Below, in pieces: positions 40,574-48,663 of a DNA stretch of 64,000 nt. The DNA is from Nonomuraea helvata (GTDB taxonomy: Bacteria > Actinomycetota > Actinomycetes > Streptosporangiales > Streptosporangiaceae): the NCBI RefSeq assembly GCF_039535785.1, contig NZ_BAAAXV010000008.1, forward strand, positions 310,001 through 374,000, read 5' to 3'. The position numbers were made by a program, and so were the translations under genes. The notes under the pieces were generated by a model, which was not told where the DNA came from, did no database searches, and saw only the letters and a program-made list of their open reading frames with translations. Within the stretch, counting starts at the first letter, position 1, and each line of letters starts with the position of its first letter.

Positions 40574-41568
40574 GGGGATCCGGTCCGATCGGCCGGACGT
40601 TCTCTCACCCGCCGGACCTGGGTGAGGGCGTGCACCGCGACCATGGACTTCTCCCTCGTCGTCAGGGACAGCCGGGCGTTCAGCGCCCGTCTGGGGTCGG
40701 CGGTGATGCGGTCGAGCAAGCACCGGTAGATGCCGGCCATGGTCGCCGTGCAGGCGGCGCTCCGCGCGTCCAGCATGGGCAGCAGGCGCATCCCGGTGGT
40801 GAACCAGTCACGTGCCCGGTCCGCCTCGAACCGGACGAGGCCGGCCAGGCGCTCCGGCGGGTCGCGGAACCGGCCGGACGGGTCGACGTCCAGGGTGCAG
40901 CCGAACCGCTCGAGGTCCTGGGCGGGCAGGTAGATCCGCCCGGCCAGGCGGTCCTCCCGCAGGTCGCGGAGGATGTTGGTGATCTGCAGGGCCACGCCGA
41001 GTGCGTCCGCGAGCGGCGTGGCCGCCTCGACGTCGTCCGAGCCGAACACGCCCAGCGAGAGCCGCCCGATCGATCCGGCGACGCACCGGCAGTAGCCTTC
41101 CAGGTCCGCGAACGTCAGGTAGGTCCTGCCGCGCACGTCGGCGGCGCAACCGTCGACCAGGTCGGCGAAGGCCGCCAGCGGGATCGGATAGCGGTCGGCG
41201 GCCTCCAGCAGCGCCACCAGCACGAGGTCGTGCGCCGTGGGCGCGGTCCCGTCGAGCAGCTCGCGAACCCTGTCGAGGCGCTCCAGCCGCTGCCCGGCCG
41301 GGCCGTCCCCGTCGGCGATGTCGTCGATCCTGCGGGCCAGCGCGTAGACGGCGCTCAGCGCGCGCCGCTTGGGGGCCGGCAGCAGCCGCAGACCGTACGA
41401 GAAGTTACGGGCCTGACTGCGCATGATCTGCTCGCAGTGCCGGTACGCCTCATCGACGTCCGAGGCTCCGCCTCCTTCCCGCGCGGAGACGCGGCCATGT
41501 CGTCGCCAGAGATTTGCGGCGCGGGCGAACATCATGGCCGCATCGGCCGCTTGCGTCTTTTCCCCCAT
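40570..41568 (-). CDS. hpnD: HpnD, presqualene diphosphate synthase
   Basis: A 332-aa squalene/phytoene synthase-family enzyme. Motifs include YGLRLLPAPKRRALSAVYALARRIDDIADGD (first Asp-rich motif) and ITNILRDLREDRLAGRIYLP (second). HpnD condenses two farnesyl diphosphates to presqualene diphosphate, feeding HpnC and HpnE. The start at 41568 is uncertain: family homology begins only at about residue 38 (VDEAYRHCEQIM) and no clear ribosome-binding site is seen. It is the first gene of a two-gene transcript with the DMT transporter and separate from the main hpn operon. Confidence 0.9.
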   Translation of the reverse strand: MGEKTQAADAAMMFARAANLWRRHGRVSAREGGGASDVDEAYRHCEQIMRSQARNFSYGLRLLPAPKRRALSAVYALARRIDDIADGDGPAGQRLERLDRVRELLDGTAPTAHDLVLVALLEAADRYPIPLAAFADLVDGCAADVRGRTYLTFADLEGYCRCVAGSIGRLSLGVFGSDDVEAATPLADALGVALQITNILRDLREDRLAGRIYLPAQDLERFGCTLDVDPSGRFRDPPERLAGLVRFEADRARDWFTTGMRLLPMLDARSAACTATMAGIYRCLLDRITADPRRALNARLSLTTREKSMVAVHALTQVRRVRERPADRTGSP

Positions 41569-42134
41569 GGCATGAGTGATGGCTGTCCGTTATGTCACGG
41601 CAATAAACTCGGAGAACGGCCTGATGCGGGCGGTCAGGCCAGGACAGGGCGACTAATTTACGTGCGGCTGAAGAATCAGGCCGGCACGGGCGGCGTCCTT
41701 TTCTTTCTTGGCCGGGAATTTCGTGCTTCTCCCGGTTCGGAGCCGGTCTTTCAAGGCTCGTCGGACCGGGCGCGGGACAGCGGCGGCTTCGGCGGAGTCT
41801 GCCGCGGGCACGGGAGCGATGCGTCAGTGAGCGGTCTCACGCCGGCGAGCAGGAGAACCTGACCGATCCATGCCTCTATGACGGAAGAGCAAGGCGGTGG
41901 ATGCTCCATGTCTGTCATCTCGTCCCCCCTTGAGAGGTACTCGGGGGGAGTCGTCGTGATCTGTCCGGGACAGTAACCCGAACAACACGGATAGTAGCAA
42001 TCAGTCATGATCGGGCGGCGCACCGCCCCACCGGCTCAAGGAGTGACCGCTCCTCGAAGCTTTACCCCGTCGCGAGTTACCGGATCCGCCGGGGGGCAGT
42101 CGGACGGGGAGTCGTCGATCGAAGGAGCGGCACC
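41569..42134. other. 566-bp intergenic region
   Basis: This gap separates the leftward hpnD gene from the rightward small membrane protein gene. It is AT-richer around 41570-41740 (for example CAATAAACTC and CTAATTTACG), where the hpnD promoter should lie. One possible small gene is on the minus strand (41751-41918). A GAAGGAG ribosome-binding site ends the region. I saw no tRNA, CRISPR or recognisable riboswitch. Confidence 0.4.
41751..41918 (-). CDS. Possible 55-aa small protein
   Basis: An ATG at 41918 sits 6 nt after a good AAGGGGGG sequence and opens a 55-codon frame beginning MTDMEHPPPCSSVIEAWIG and ending in a Pro/Arg-rich tail. A central stretch (IEAWIGQVLLLAGV) is hydrophobic. I know no family for it. 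The frame can be extended upstream by 35 codons into a cysteine-rich segment (CYYPCCSGYC), but without a ribosome-binding site. Real translation is uncertain. Confidence 0.3.
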   Translation of the reverse strand: MTDMEHPPPCSSVIEAWIGQVLLLAGVRPLTDASLPCPRQTPPKPPLSRARSDEP

Positions 42135-42371
42135 ATGGTCGTCAGGCCCACCACCGTCGAGCACCGGCCCCAGGTCGCGCTGCCCGTGCTCGGCACGATC
42201 ACTCTGCCGGAGCCCGAGCATCTCGCCTTCTACGCGGCACTCCTCGCGCTGGGCGTGCTGGAGATCGTCGAATGGCCCGTCGTGGGCATCGTCGCCATCG
42301 GCCATTTCCTGGCCGGCCAGCACCGCTTCGCCGTCCTGCGGGAGGTGGGAGAGGCCGCGGAGGCGGCCTGA
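42135..42371 (+). CDS. Small membrane protein of unknown function
   Basis: A 78-aa protein with one or two hydrophobic segments (about 30-62: LAFYAALLALGVLEIVEWPVVGIVAIGHFL) between polar ends. A clear GAAGGAG ribosome-binding site lies 6 nt before the ATG. It is followed after 177 bp by the 159-aa gene and the SRPBCC gene, all in the same direction, and may belong with them. I do not recognise a function. Confidence 0.65.
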   Translation: MVVRPTTVEHRPQVALPVLGTITLPEPEHLAFYAALLALGVLEIVEWPVVGIVAIGHFLAGQHRFAVLREVGEAAEAA

Positions 42372-42548
42372 GCGGTGTGCGGCAGGTGAGGGCGCCGGCG
42401 CCGCGACCATGACCGCAAATCTCTGGTCTCTGCCGCTCAAAGTCTGAGCAACTTTCGCCGGTATCGGGTTCTTTGTCCTGTTTGAGGGCAGCCCACCGGC
42501 AAGTGCCTCGGCCACGGCAACAGGCTTCGAGAACAAGGAGCACTGATC

Positions 42549-43028
42549 ATGTCGAACACGTCACGGATAGCCTTTGCCGTGCTCGCGGGCTACTACCTCG
42601 GACGGCGCCGCAAGTTGCGCATGGCCGCGGCGCTGGCGCTGGCAGGGCTGATGGGTCGCGCGCGCATGGCCGAGGGCGGTGGCCTGCTGGGGCAGGGGCT
42701 CAAGGCCCTGCGCTCCTCCGCTGAGATCGGTGAGATCACCGACCGCCTCCGCGGGGACCTGATGGAGGTCGGCAAGGCGGCGGCGGTGGCGGCGACCAGC
42801 AGGCAGATCGACTCTCTGAGCAACAGGCTGCACGAACGCGCCGAGTCTCTGCGTACGCAGGGGACGGCGCAGGAGACCCGCAGGCCCGCCAGGGAGGAGG
42901 AAGAAGACTACGAGGACCTGGATTACGAGGACGAGGGCGAGGACTACGAGGAAGAGGAGGAGCTCCCGCCTCGGAGGGTGCAGCGGCGAGCCCGTCCTGT
43001 GCGAGGAGCCGGCCAGTCGCGGAGGTGA
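42549..43028 (+). CDS. Unknown protein with membrane-proximal N-terminus and acidic Tyr/Glu-rich tail
   Basis: A 159-aa protein. Residues 5-36 (RIAFAVLAGYYLGRRRKLRMAAALALAGLMG) resemble a short membrane-associating segment with a GYYLGRRRK turn. A helical middle follows (LRGDLMEVGKAAAVAATSRQIDSLSNRLHERAESL), and the C-terminal ~45 residues are strongly acidic with tyrosines (YEDLDYEDEGEDYEEEEE) before a basic end. AAGGAG lies 8 nt ahead of the ATG. The next gene begins 6 bp downstream and also ends in a Glu-rich tail, so the two products probably act together at the membrane. I recall similar pairs near actinomycete gas vesicle genes, but no gvpA is present here. Confidence 0.7.
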   Translation: MSNTSRIAFAVLAGYYLGRRRKLRMAAALALAGLMGRARMAEGGGLLGQGLKALRSSAEIGEITDRLRGDLMEVGKAAAVAATSRQIDSLSNRLHERAESLRTQGTAQETRRPAREEEEDYEDLDYEDEGEDYEEEEELPPRRVQRRARPVRGAGQSRR

Positions 43029-43034
43029 GTTCGG

Positions 43035-44432
43035 GTGACTGAGACGAGAGCCGGCCGGGCCGGTCAGGCGGTCCGGGGAACCGGGCGAGCGGTGACGGGA
43101 ACGGCCAGGAGCGTCGCGGGCACGGCCAAGAGTGCCGGTCAAGGAGCGGCCGGTACGGCGAGGAGCGCCGGTCAAGGAGCGGCCGACGCAGCCAGGAGCG
43201 CCGGTCAAGGAGCGGCCGGTGCGGCGGCGGAGACGGTCAAGAAGGCCGGGGGCGCGATCATCGAGGGCCTGCCGACTCACCGGCTCGTCCAGGAGGCCCA
43301 GAACCTGCTCCAGGCGTTGAGTGAGCGCTTGATCGAGACCGCGGAGGAGAAGGTCGAGGACCTCACCGACCGGCTGACCGACTACGCGGAGAACGGGGGC
43401 AAGAGCCTCCTCAGCGCGGTCACCGGCTCGGAGAACCCCGGCGGCGTGCTGGGCGGCGCCCTCAAGGGCGGGCTCAAAGGCGGGCTCAAGGGCGGTGTCA
43501 CCGGCGGGCTGAAGGCAGGCGTGAAGGGGCTCTGGCAGAAGATCACCGGCAAGGGCGGTGGTAAGGGCGGCAAACTGAAGATCGTCAACATCGTCGAGAC
43601 GATCGACATCGGCGCCCCACGCCGCCTGGTGTACGACCAGTGGACCCAGTTCCAGGACTTCCCGACCTTCATGAAGAAGGTGGAGACGGTCAACCAGGAG
43701 AGCGACGAGAAGGTCTCCTGGAAGGCCCAGGTCTTCTGGTCCCACCGGACCTGGAAGTCCACCATCGTCGAGCAGCTCCCGGACCAGCACATCATCTGGC
43801 GGTCCGAGGGCGCCAAGGGCTACGTCGACGGCGCCGTGACGTTCCATGCGCTCACCGACGACCTGACCCGTGTCCTGGTGGTGCTGGAGTACCACCCGCA
43901 GGGGCTCTTCGAGCGCACCGGCAACCTGTGGCGCGCCCAGGGGAGGCGGGCGAGGCTGGAGCTCAAGCACTTCAGGCGGCACGTGATGTCGCACCTTCTG
44001 CTGCATCCCGACGACGTCGGCGAGGGCTGGCGCGGCGAGATCCGCGACAGCCAGGTCGTCAAGGACCACGAGACGGCGATGGAGGAGGAGCGCTCCAGGC
44101 AGGCCGAGGAGGAGGAAGAGCGGCCGGAAGAGGAAGAGTACGAGGAGGAAGAGCCCGAGCGGGCCGAAGAGGAGGAGCGCGAACGGGCCGAAGAGGAAGA
44201 GCCCGAGGAGGAGGAAGAAGAGGAGGAGGAAGAAGAGGAGGAGCCTGAGGAGGAGGAAGAGGAAGAAGAGCCCGAAGAGGAGGAAGAGCCTCGACGGGCC
44301 GAAGAGGAAGAGTACGAGGAGGAAGAGGAGCCCGAGGAGGAGCCGGTCGCCGCGCGCCGCCCCACCAGAGGCCAGACGCGCCGGGCACCTTCCGGACAGC
44401 GCCCCGCCCGCCGCCGCCGCGAGACGGAGTAG
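43035..44432 (+). CDS. SRPBCC (START-like) protein with N-terminal repeats and Glu-rich tail
   Basis: A 465-aa protein in three parts. Residues 20-65 hold three copies of an 11-residue unit of the type SAGQGAAGTAR. A helical region and a Gly/Lys repeat (GGALKGGLKGGLKGG) reach to about 180. Residues about 182-325 form a SRPBCC/polyketide-cyclase-like fold: VNIVETIDIGAPRRLVYDQWTQFQDFPTFMKKV, then ITWRSEG-type strands and LEYHPQGLFER. The last ~115 residues are dominated by Glu. SRPBCC folds bind hydrophobic ligands. The GTG at 43035 has GGAGGTGAG upstream. The charge-segregated ends suggest a membrane-surface or scaffold role; function is unknown. Confidence 0.75.
   Translation: MTETRAGRAGQAVRGTGRAVTGTARSVAGTAKSAGQGAAGTARSAGQGAADAARSAGQGAAGAAAETVKKAGGAIIEGLPTHRLVQEAQNLLQALSERLIETAEEKVEDLTDRLTDYAENGGKSLLSAVTGSENPGGVLGGALKGGLKGGLKGGVTGGLKAGVKGLWQKITGKGGGKGGKLKIVNIVETIDIGAPRRLVYDQWTQFQDFPTFMKKVETVNQESDEKVSWKAQVFWSHRTWKSTIVEQLPDQHIIWRSEGAKGYVDGAVTFHALTDDLTRVLVVLEYHPQGLFERTGNLWRAQGRRARLELKHFRRHVMSHLLLHPDDVGEGWRGEIRDSQVVKDHETAMEEERSRQAEEEEERPEEEEYEEEEPERAEEEERERAEEEEPEEEEEEEEEEEEEPEEEEEEEEPEEEEEPRRAEEEEYEEEEEPEEEPVAARRPTRGQTRRAPSGQRPARRRRETE
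43134..43217 (+). repeat. Three 33-bp repeats inside the SRPBCC gene
   Basis: GCCGGTCAAGGAGCGGCC recurs exactly at 43134, 43167 and 43200, a 33-bp period encoding the 11-residue SAGQGAA unit. The period is a multiple of three and keeps the frame, so copy number could change without breaking the gene. Confidence 0.85.
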
Positions 44433-44493
44433 GCGCGGCAGCCACCTGGCACAACAGGGCAACTTTGACGCGGCCGGCTGCATCTAATCCGCC

Positions 44494-47400
44494 GTGGAGG
44501 CGTTGATCGCGGGGGATCCGCAGCGCATCGGGGAGTACTGGCTGGCCGGGCGTCTGGGCGCGGGAGGTCAGGGCGTCGTGTACGACGCCTACGACCCCGA
44601 GGGCCGCCGGGTGGCGGTGAAGGTGCTGCACGCGGCCGGCGATCGCGGGCGCTTCGCCAAGGAGGCGGCCGCGGCGGGGCAGGTGGCCTCGTTCTGCACC
44701 GCCCGGCTGCTGGCCGCCGAGCTTGACGGCGGCAAGCCGTACCTGGTCTCGGAGTACGTCCCAGGTCCGAGCCTGCGCGAGGCCGTACGGGACGGTCGGC
44801 GCTTCACCGGGGACGACCTGCACCGGCTGGCGACGGCGGTGGCCACGGCGCTCACCGCGATCCACGAGGCGGGCGTCGTCCACCGCGACCTCAAGCCGGA
44901 CAACGTGCTGCTCGGCCCCGACGGGCCACGCGTGATCGACTTCGGCATCGCCAGAACCCTGGACATGTCGCTGACCAGGACCGGCGAGCTGGCGGGAACC
45001 CCCACCTACATGGCGCCGGAGGTGCTGACCGGGCAGCGCGCGGGCGCGGCGGCCGATGTGTTCGCGTGGGGCGCGATCATGGTGTTCGCGGCCACCGGGT
45101 CCGACCCGTTCGGCGGCGAGAACCTGGGCGGCGTCATGCACCGCGTGCTGACCCACCATCCCGACCTGAGCGCTCTGCCGCCCCGGCTGGCCGCGCTGGT
45201 CGAGGCCGCGATGGAGAAGGACCCGTCGGTGCGGCCCAGCGCCCGCGACCTGCTGCTGGCGCTGGTCAGCGGCGACGGGTCCGACACGCGCGGGCTGCTG
45301 GCGGCCGGGATCCGCAGCGCCGAGGGGGTGCGGGGGCCCGACCAGGGTGATCCCGCGCTGGGCACGATCGCCGAGGACGCCTACGGCGCGCTCGGCCCCG
45401 AGGAGCGCGACCTGGCGGCCGAGGTGTTCCTGCGGCTGGTCGCGGTGAACGCCGACGGCCAGGAGACGCTGCGCCGGGCCGCCCCCGAGGAGCTGTTCGG
45501 CGGCCGCCCCGAACCGGAGGCGGCGGCCGTCCGGCGCGTCCTGGATGCGTTCTCGTACGTGGTCGCCGTCAAGGACGACTCGATCGTCCTGTCGCGCCCA
45601 GGGCTGCTGCGGGCCTGGCCACGCCTGCGCATGTGGGTGGAGGCCGACCGCACCGGACTGGCCGTGCTGGGCGAGATCAACGCGGCGGCGCGGCACTGGG
45701 ACGAGCACGGGCGGCGCGACGGCGACGTGCTGCAGGGCAGCCGCCTGGAGGACGCGCTGAGCTGGGCGGCGACCGGCCGCAGGCACCTGACGCTGACCCC
45801 GTTCGAACGCGATTTCCTGCGCGCGGGCACCGAGCTGACCAAGAAGCGCGGCCGGCGCAGGACACTGGTCACCTCGGCGCTGGCGGGGCTGCTGGTGGTG
45901 GCGCTGGCGGCGGGCGGGGTGGCCGTGTGGCAGCGCGGTCAGGCCGTCGAGCGGCTCGACATCCTGACCGCCAAGCAGGTCGCGGCCGAGGCCGACCGCC
46001 TGCGTACGGCCGATCCGACCCTCGCCATGCTGCTCAGCGTGGCCGCCTACCGGGTGTCGCCGCAGCCGGAGGCGCGCTCCAGCCTGATGGGCTCGCTCCA
46101 GCAGCGGGAGACGGCCGTCTTCCGCGATCCACCGGTCAAGGGCGTGAGCCGGCGGGTGCTGAGCCGCGACGGGCGCACGCTCGTCAGCTTCAGTGAGGGC
46201 GGCGTCAACGTGTACGACGTGCGCACCGGCAGGCGGACGGCGAGCTGGCCCAAGATGACCCTGAAAGGGATGACCCTCCAGAATCCCGCGCTGAGCCGCA
46301 GCGGGCGCCTGCTCGCCCAGACCACCACGGACGAGCTCGGGGTATGGGATCTGAAGACCGGTAAGTCGCTGGTGCGGATGCCTCTGCCGGCGACCGGGAA
46401 CGGTGGCTACGGCGTAGTGTTCGGCGAGCACGAGACGACGCTCGTGGTCACTGTCGCCGAGGACGTCCCTTTTCTCATTGACGTGAGCACCGGCAAGCGG
46501 TTCGGCCGGTTCGTCTATGAGAACCGAACGTGGGCGCAGACCCCCGCGCCGCTCGTGGACCTGACCGGCAGGCACCTGCTGCTGCCCGGCCACCGCTTCG
46601 ACCAGCTCGCCCTGCCCGGCTGGACGGTCGAGCGCCCCTTCCCGGCCTGCGTGAAGAGCCACGTGCTGGCGGCGTACAGCCAGGACGGCAAGACCCTGGC
46701 CTGCGTCGACGCCGCCGGGGACATCGTGCTCCTGGACGCGGTCACCGGGCGCAAGCGCGCGCTGAAGGAGGTGCTGAACTGCGATCTCTGCGACGAATTC
46801 GCACGGCTCAGGTTCAGCGCCGACGGTCTCTACATCGCCGGCTTCAAAGGCCGCGATGTGGAGGTCCTGCGGATCGGCGACCAGACGGAAATCCTGCGCT
46901 ACCGTGCAGAGGGCGATCTCGGCGACGTCCGCTTCGACCCCGACGGCAGGACACTGCGCTACCTCGTCGACGACACCGTCATCAGCGTGGACCTCGAGCC
47001 CCGCATCCCGGCTGTCGCCTTGCCCGACACTCCGCAACTCAGCCGCGACGGCCGCTGGGCGCTGGCCAGGAAGAACAGCTCCGCCCTGAGCGTGTTCGAC
47101 CTCCGGACGCACAAGGAGGTGCGCCGCATACCTCTCGCGGAGGAAGACGACCTCAGTGAGAACTTCGATGACGTCGGCACCAAGCTCGTCACCGTGGGCG
47201 AGGAAACGGTCACCCTTTGGGATCTCGGCACCGGTAAGAAGCTGTGGTCGCGGCGGGCGAGCCGCGGCTACTACACTCCTCTATTCGCCCACTTCAGCAC
47301 CGACGGGCGCCGGCTCGCCATGACCCTTCACTACGGCCAGAACGCGCAGGTCGAAGAGTTGGTGCTGGACGTCGCCGACGGCCATGTGGTGGCCTTGTAC

Positions 47401-47985
47401 AAGACCCGGATCACCGACGGACCCTTCATCCCGGGACGACAGGTGTTCGCCTCGCTCGACGGCAGGCTCGTGGACCTGATGACCGGCAAGCCCGTCGGCG
47501 CCGGGTTCGGCGAGACCAACGCGCTGGCCATCAGCCGCGACGGGCTCATGGCCGTCCACGAGTCAGCCAGCCACAGGATCCGCCTATGGGACGTCAAGGA
47601 CCCGGCCGCACCGGACGCCCTGCCTCCCGCTCTGCCCCGCGCCGTCGGCGCCATCGCCGCCCTGGAATTCTCGCCGGACGGCAGGACGCTCGCTACCGTC
47701 ACCGACGGGGGCGTGCTCGAACTCTGGGACGTCCAGGCCAGGCGCAGACTGGGCAACTCGTACGCGGCGGGCGAGTTCGACCCATCCTCCATGGCCTTCA
47801 GCGCCGACGGGAGCGTCCTGTACGTGGGCACGCAGGCCGGCCTGAAGGCCGGCGTCGTGTACGAGGTGCCTGTCGGCGACGCGCTCGTGGCCGGGAAGGT
47901 GTGCGCGCGGGCCGGCCGCACGCTCTCGCCCGCTGAGTGGAACCGGTACCTCGCGGACGTGCCCTACCGGAACGTGTGCGCATAA
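44494..47985 (+). CDS. Transmembrane Ser/Thr protein kinase with extracellular beta-propeller (WD40-like)
   Basis: A 1163-aa receptor-like kinase. The kinase domain at about 13-270 has all key residues: LGAGGQGVVY, Lys43 (VAVKVL), HRDLKPDN (Asp132, Lys134, Asn137), DFG 149-151 and APE 174-176. A linker of about 200 residues leads to one transmembrane helix near 455-475 (LVTSALAGLLVVALAAGGVAVW). About 650 residues of repeated blades follow (for example YSQDGKTLACVDAAGDIVLLD, FSPDGRTLATVTDGGVLELWD), consistent with one or two propellers. Blades of this kind are often cytoplasmic in multi-domain NTPases, so the topology is inferred from the single helix. The GTG start lacks a clear ribosome-binding site. 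Confidence 0.9.
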   Translation: MEALIAGDPQRIGEYWLAGRLGAGGQGVVYDAYDPEGRRVAVKVLHAAGDRGRFAKEAAAAGQVASFCTARLLAAELDGGKPYLVSEYVPGPSLREAVRDGRRFTGDDLHRLATAVATALTAIHEAGVVHRDLKPDNVLLGPDGPRVIDFGIARTLDMSLTRTGELAGTPTYMAPEVLTGQRAGAAADVFAWGAIMVFAATGSDPFGGENLGGVMHRVLTHHPDLSALPPRLAALVEAAMEKDPSVRPSARDLLLALVSGDGSDTRGLLAAGIRSAEGVRGPDQGDPALGTIAEDAYGALGPEERDLAAEVFLRLVAVNADGQETLRRAAPEELFGGRPEPEAAAVRRVLDAFSYVVAVKDDSIVLSRPGLLRAWPRLRMWVEADRTGLAVLGEINAAARHWDEHGRRDGDVLQGSRLEDALSWAATGRRHLTLTPFERDFLRAGTELTKKRGRRRTLVTSALAGLLVVALAAGGVAVWQRGQAVERLDILTAKQVAAEADRLRTADPTLAMLLSVAAYRVSPQPEARSSLMGSLQQRETAVFRDPPVKGVSRRVLSRDGRTLVSFSEGGVNVYDVRTGRRTASWPKMTLKGMTLQNPALSRSGRLLAQTTTDELGVWDLKTGKSLVRMPLPATGNGGYGVVFGEHETTLVVTVAEDVPFLIDVSTGKRFGRFVYENRTWAQTPAPLVDLTGRHLLLPGHRFDQLALPGWTVERPFPACVKSHVLAAYSQDGKTLACVDAAGDIVLLDAVTGRKRALKEVLNCDLCDEFARLRFSADGLYIAGFKGRDVEVLRIGDQTEILRYRAEGDLGDVRFDPDGRTLRYLVDDTVISVDLEPRIPAVALPDTPQLSRDGRWALARKNSSALSVFDLRTHKEVRRIPLAEEDDLSENFDDVGTKLVTVGEETVTLWDLGTGKKLWSRRASRGYYTPLFAHFSTDGRRLAMTLHYGQNAQVEELVLDVADGHVVALYKTRITDGPFIPGRQVFASLDGRLVDLMTGKPVGAGFGETNALAISRDGLMAVHESASHRIRLWDVKDPAAPDALPPALPRAVGAIAALEFSPDGRTLATVTDGGVLELWDVQARRRLGNSYAAGEFDPSSMAFSADGSVLYVGTQAGLKAGVVYEVPVGDALVAGKVCARAGRTLSPAEWNRYLADVPYRNVCA

Positions 47986-48003
47986 CCGGGGTTGCTCTCA
48001 CGA

Positions 48004-48025
48004 GACTACTCGTGTTTGAGTAGTC
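48004..48025. promoter_or_regulatory. Perfect inverted repeat, candidate PadR operator
   Basis: GACTACTC-N6-GAGTAGTC, a perfect 8-bp inverted repeat with a 6-bp spacer, ends 2 bp before the GTG start of the PadR gene. The location suggests autorepression; a binding protein at this point would block the promoter or start. The upstream gene ends only 18 bp before it. Confidence 0.65.
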
Positions 48026-48027
48026 GG

Positions 48028-48663
48028 GTGAACAGTTCACGGCTTTTCGTGCTGGGGATGCTCGCGCGCAAGGGGCCCATGCACGGGCACCAGATCCGCC
48101 GAGCCGCGCAGATCGACCGGACCGACATGTGGGCCGACGTCAAACCCGGATCGCTGTACGGCGCGCTGCACCGGATGGAGGGCGAGGGCCTGATCGAGGC
48201 CGTCCGCACCGAGCAGGAGGGCAGGATGCCCGCACGGACGGTCTACGGCATCACCGAGGAGGGCCGGCGGGAGCTGCACGCCCAGCGGGACGAGGCGCTG
48301 CGCCGGGTGTCCCTGCCGCCTGACCCGGCCGATCTCGCGCTGCTGTTCACCGGCGACATGGCCGAGCAGACGCTCGGCGGCGTCCTGCGGAACCGGCGCG
48401 AGGCGTACGCCACGCAACTGCAGGCCATGCGGAACATGCGCGAGGAGGTGGACGCCTACCTCACCGACCTGGAACGCATGACGTTCCAGCACACGCTCGC
48501 GCGGCTGGAGACGGAGGTCGCCTGGCACGACGAGGTCCTGCGGCGGCTGCCGAAGCTCATCGCCGACGACGACCGCCACCCGGACCGCCACCCGGACCGC
48601 CACCCGGACCGCCACCCTGGCCGGAGCGCCCGGCCGGACACCCCCGAAGGAGACAGCGCATGA
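48028..48663 (+). CDS. PadR-family transcriptional regulator
   Basis: A 211-aa protein. The N-terminal winged helix reads LFVLGMLARKGPMHGHQIRRAAQ, DVKPGSLYGALHRMEGEGLIE and YGITEEGRREL, all standard for PadR. A longer helical C-terminal domain (about 85-180) mediates dimerisation. The last ~25 residues are an unusual DRHP repeat encoded by 12-bp tandem repeats. The GTG at 48028 lies directly behind a perfect inverted repeat. The stop overlaps the amidohydrolase start (ATGA), so it probably controls itself and that gene. The inducer is unknown. Confidence 0.9.
   Translation: MNSSRLFVLGMLARKGPMHGHQIRRAAQIDRTDMWADVKPGSLYGALHRMEGEGLIEAVRTEQEGRMPARTVYGITEEGRRELHAQRDEALRRVSLPPDPADLALLFTGDMAEQTLGGVLRNRREAYATQLQAMRNMREEVDAYLTDLERMTFQHTLARLETEVAWHDEVLRRLPKLIADDDRHPDRHPDRHPDRHPGRSARPDTPEGDSA
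48571..48618 (+). repeat. Four tandem 12-bp repeats at the 3' end of the PadR gene
   Basis: GACCGCCACCCG is repeated four times with small changes in the last copy, encoding Asp-Arg-His-Pro units. Being in-frame, copy number could vary without frameshift. The His content could bind metal. Confidence 0.8.

Noticed and set aside
43134..43217. Possible intergenic repeat element
   Set aside because: The 33-bp units are in frame within a coding region and encode a peptide repeat.
42135..44432. A gas vesicle gene cluster
   Set aside because: The SRPBCC and small-protein pair recalls genes near actinomycete gvp loci, but no gvpA, gvpF, gvpL or gvpK is present in the window.
44059..47112. A 1017-codon open frame antisense to the kinase gene
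   Set aside because: No motifs; its end is a mirror of the Glu-rich codons of the SRPBCC gene.
48571..48618. Possible CRISPR-like short repeats
   Set aside because: Contiguous in-frame 12-bp units without spacers inside the PadR gene.
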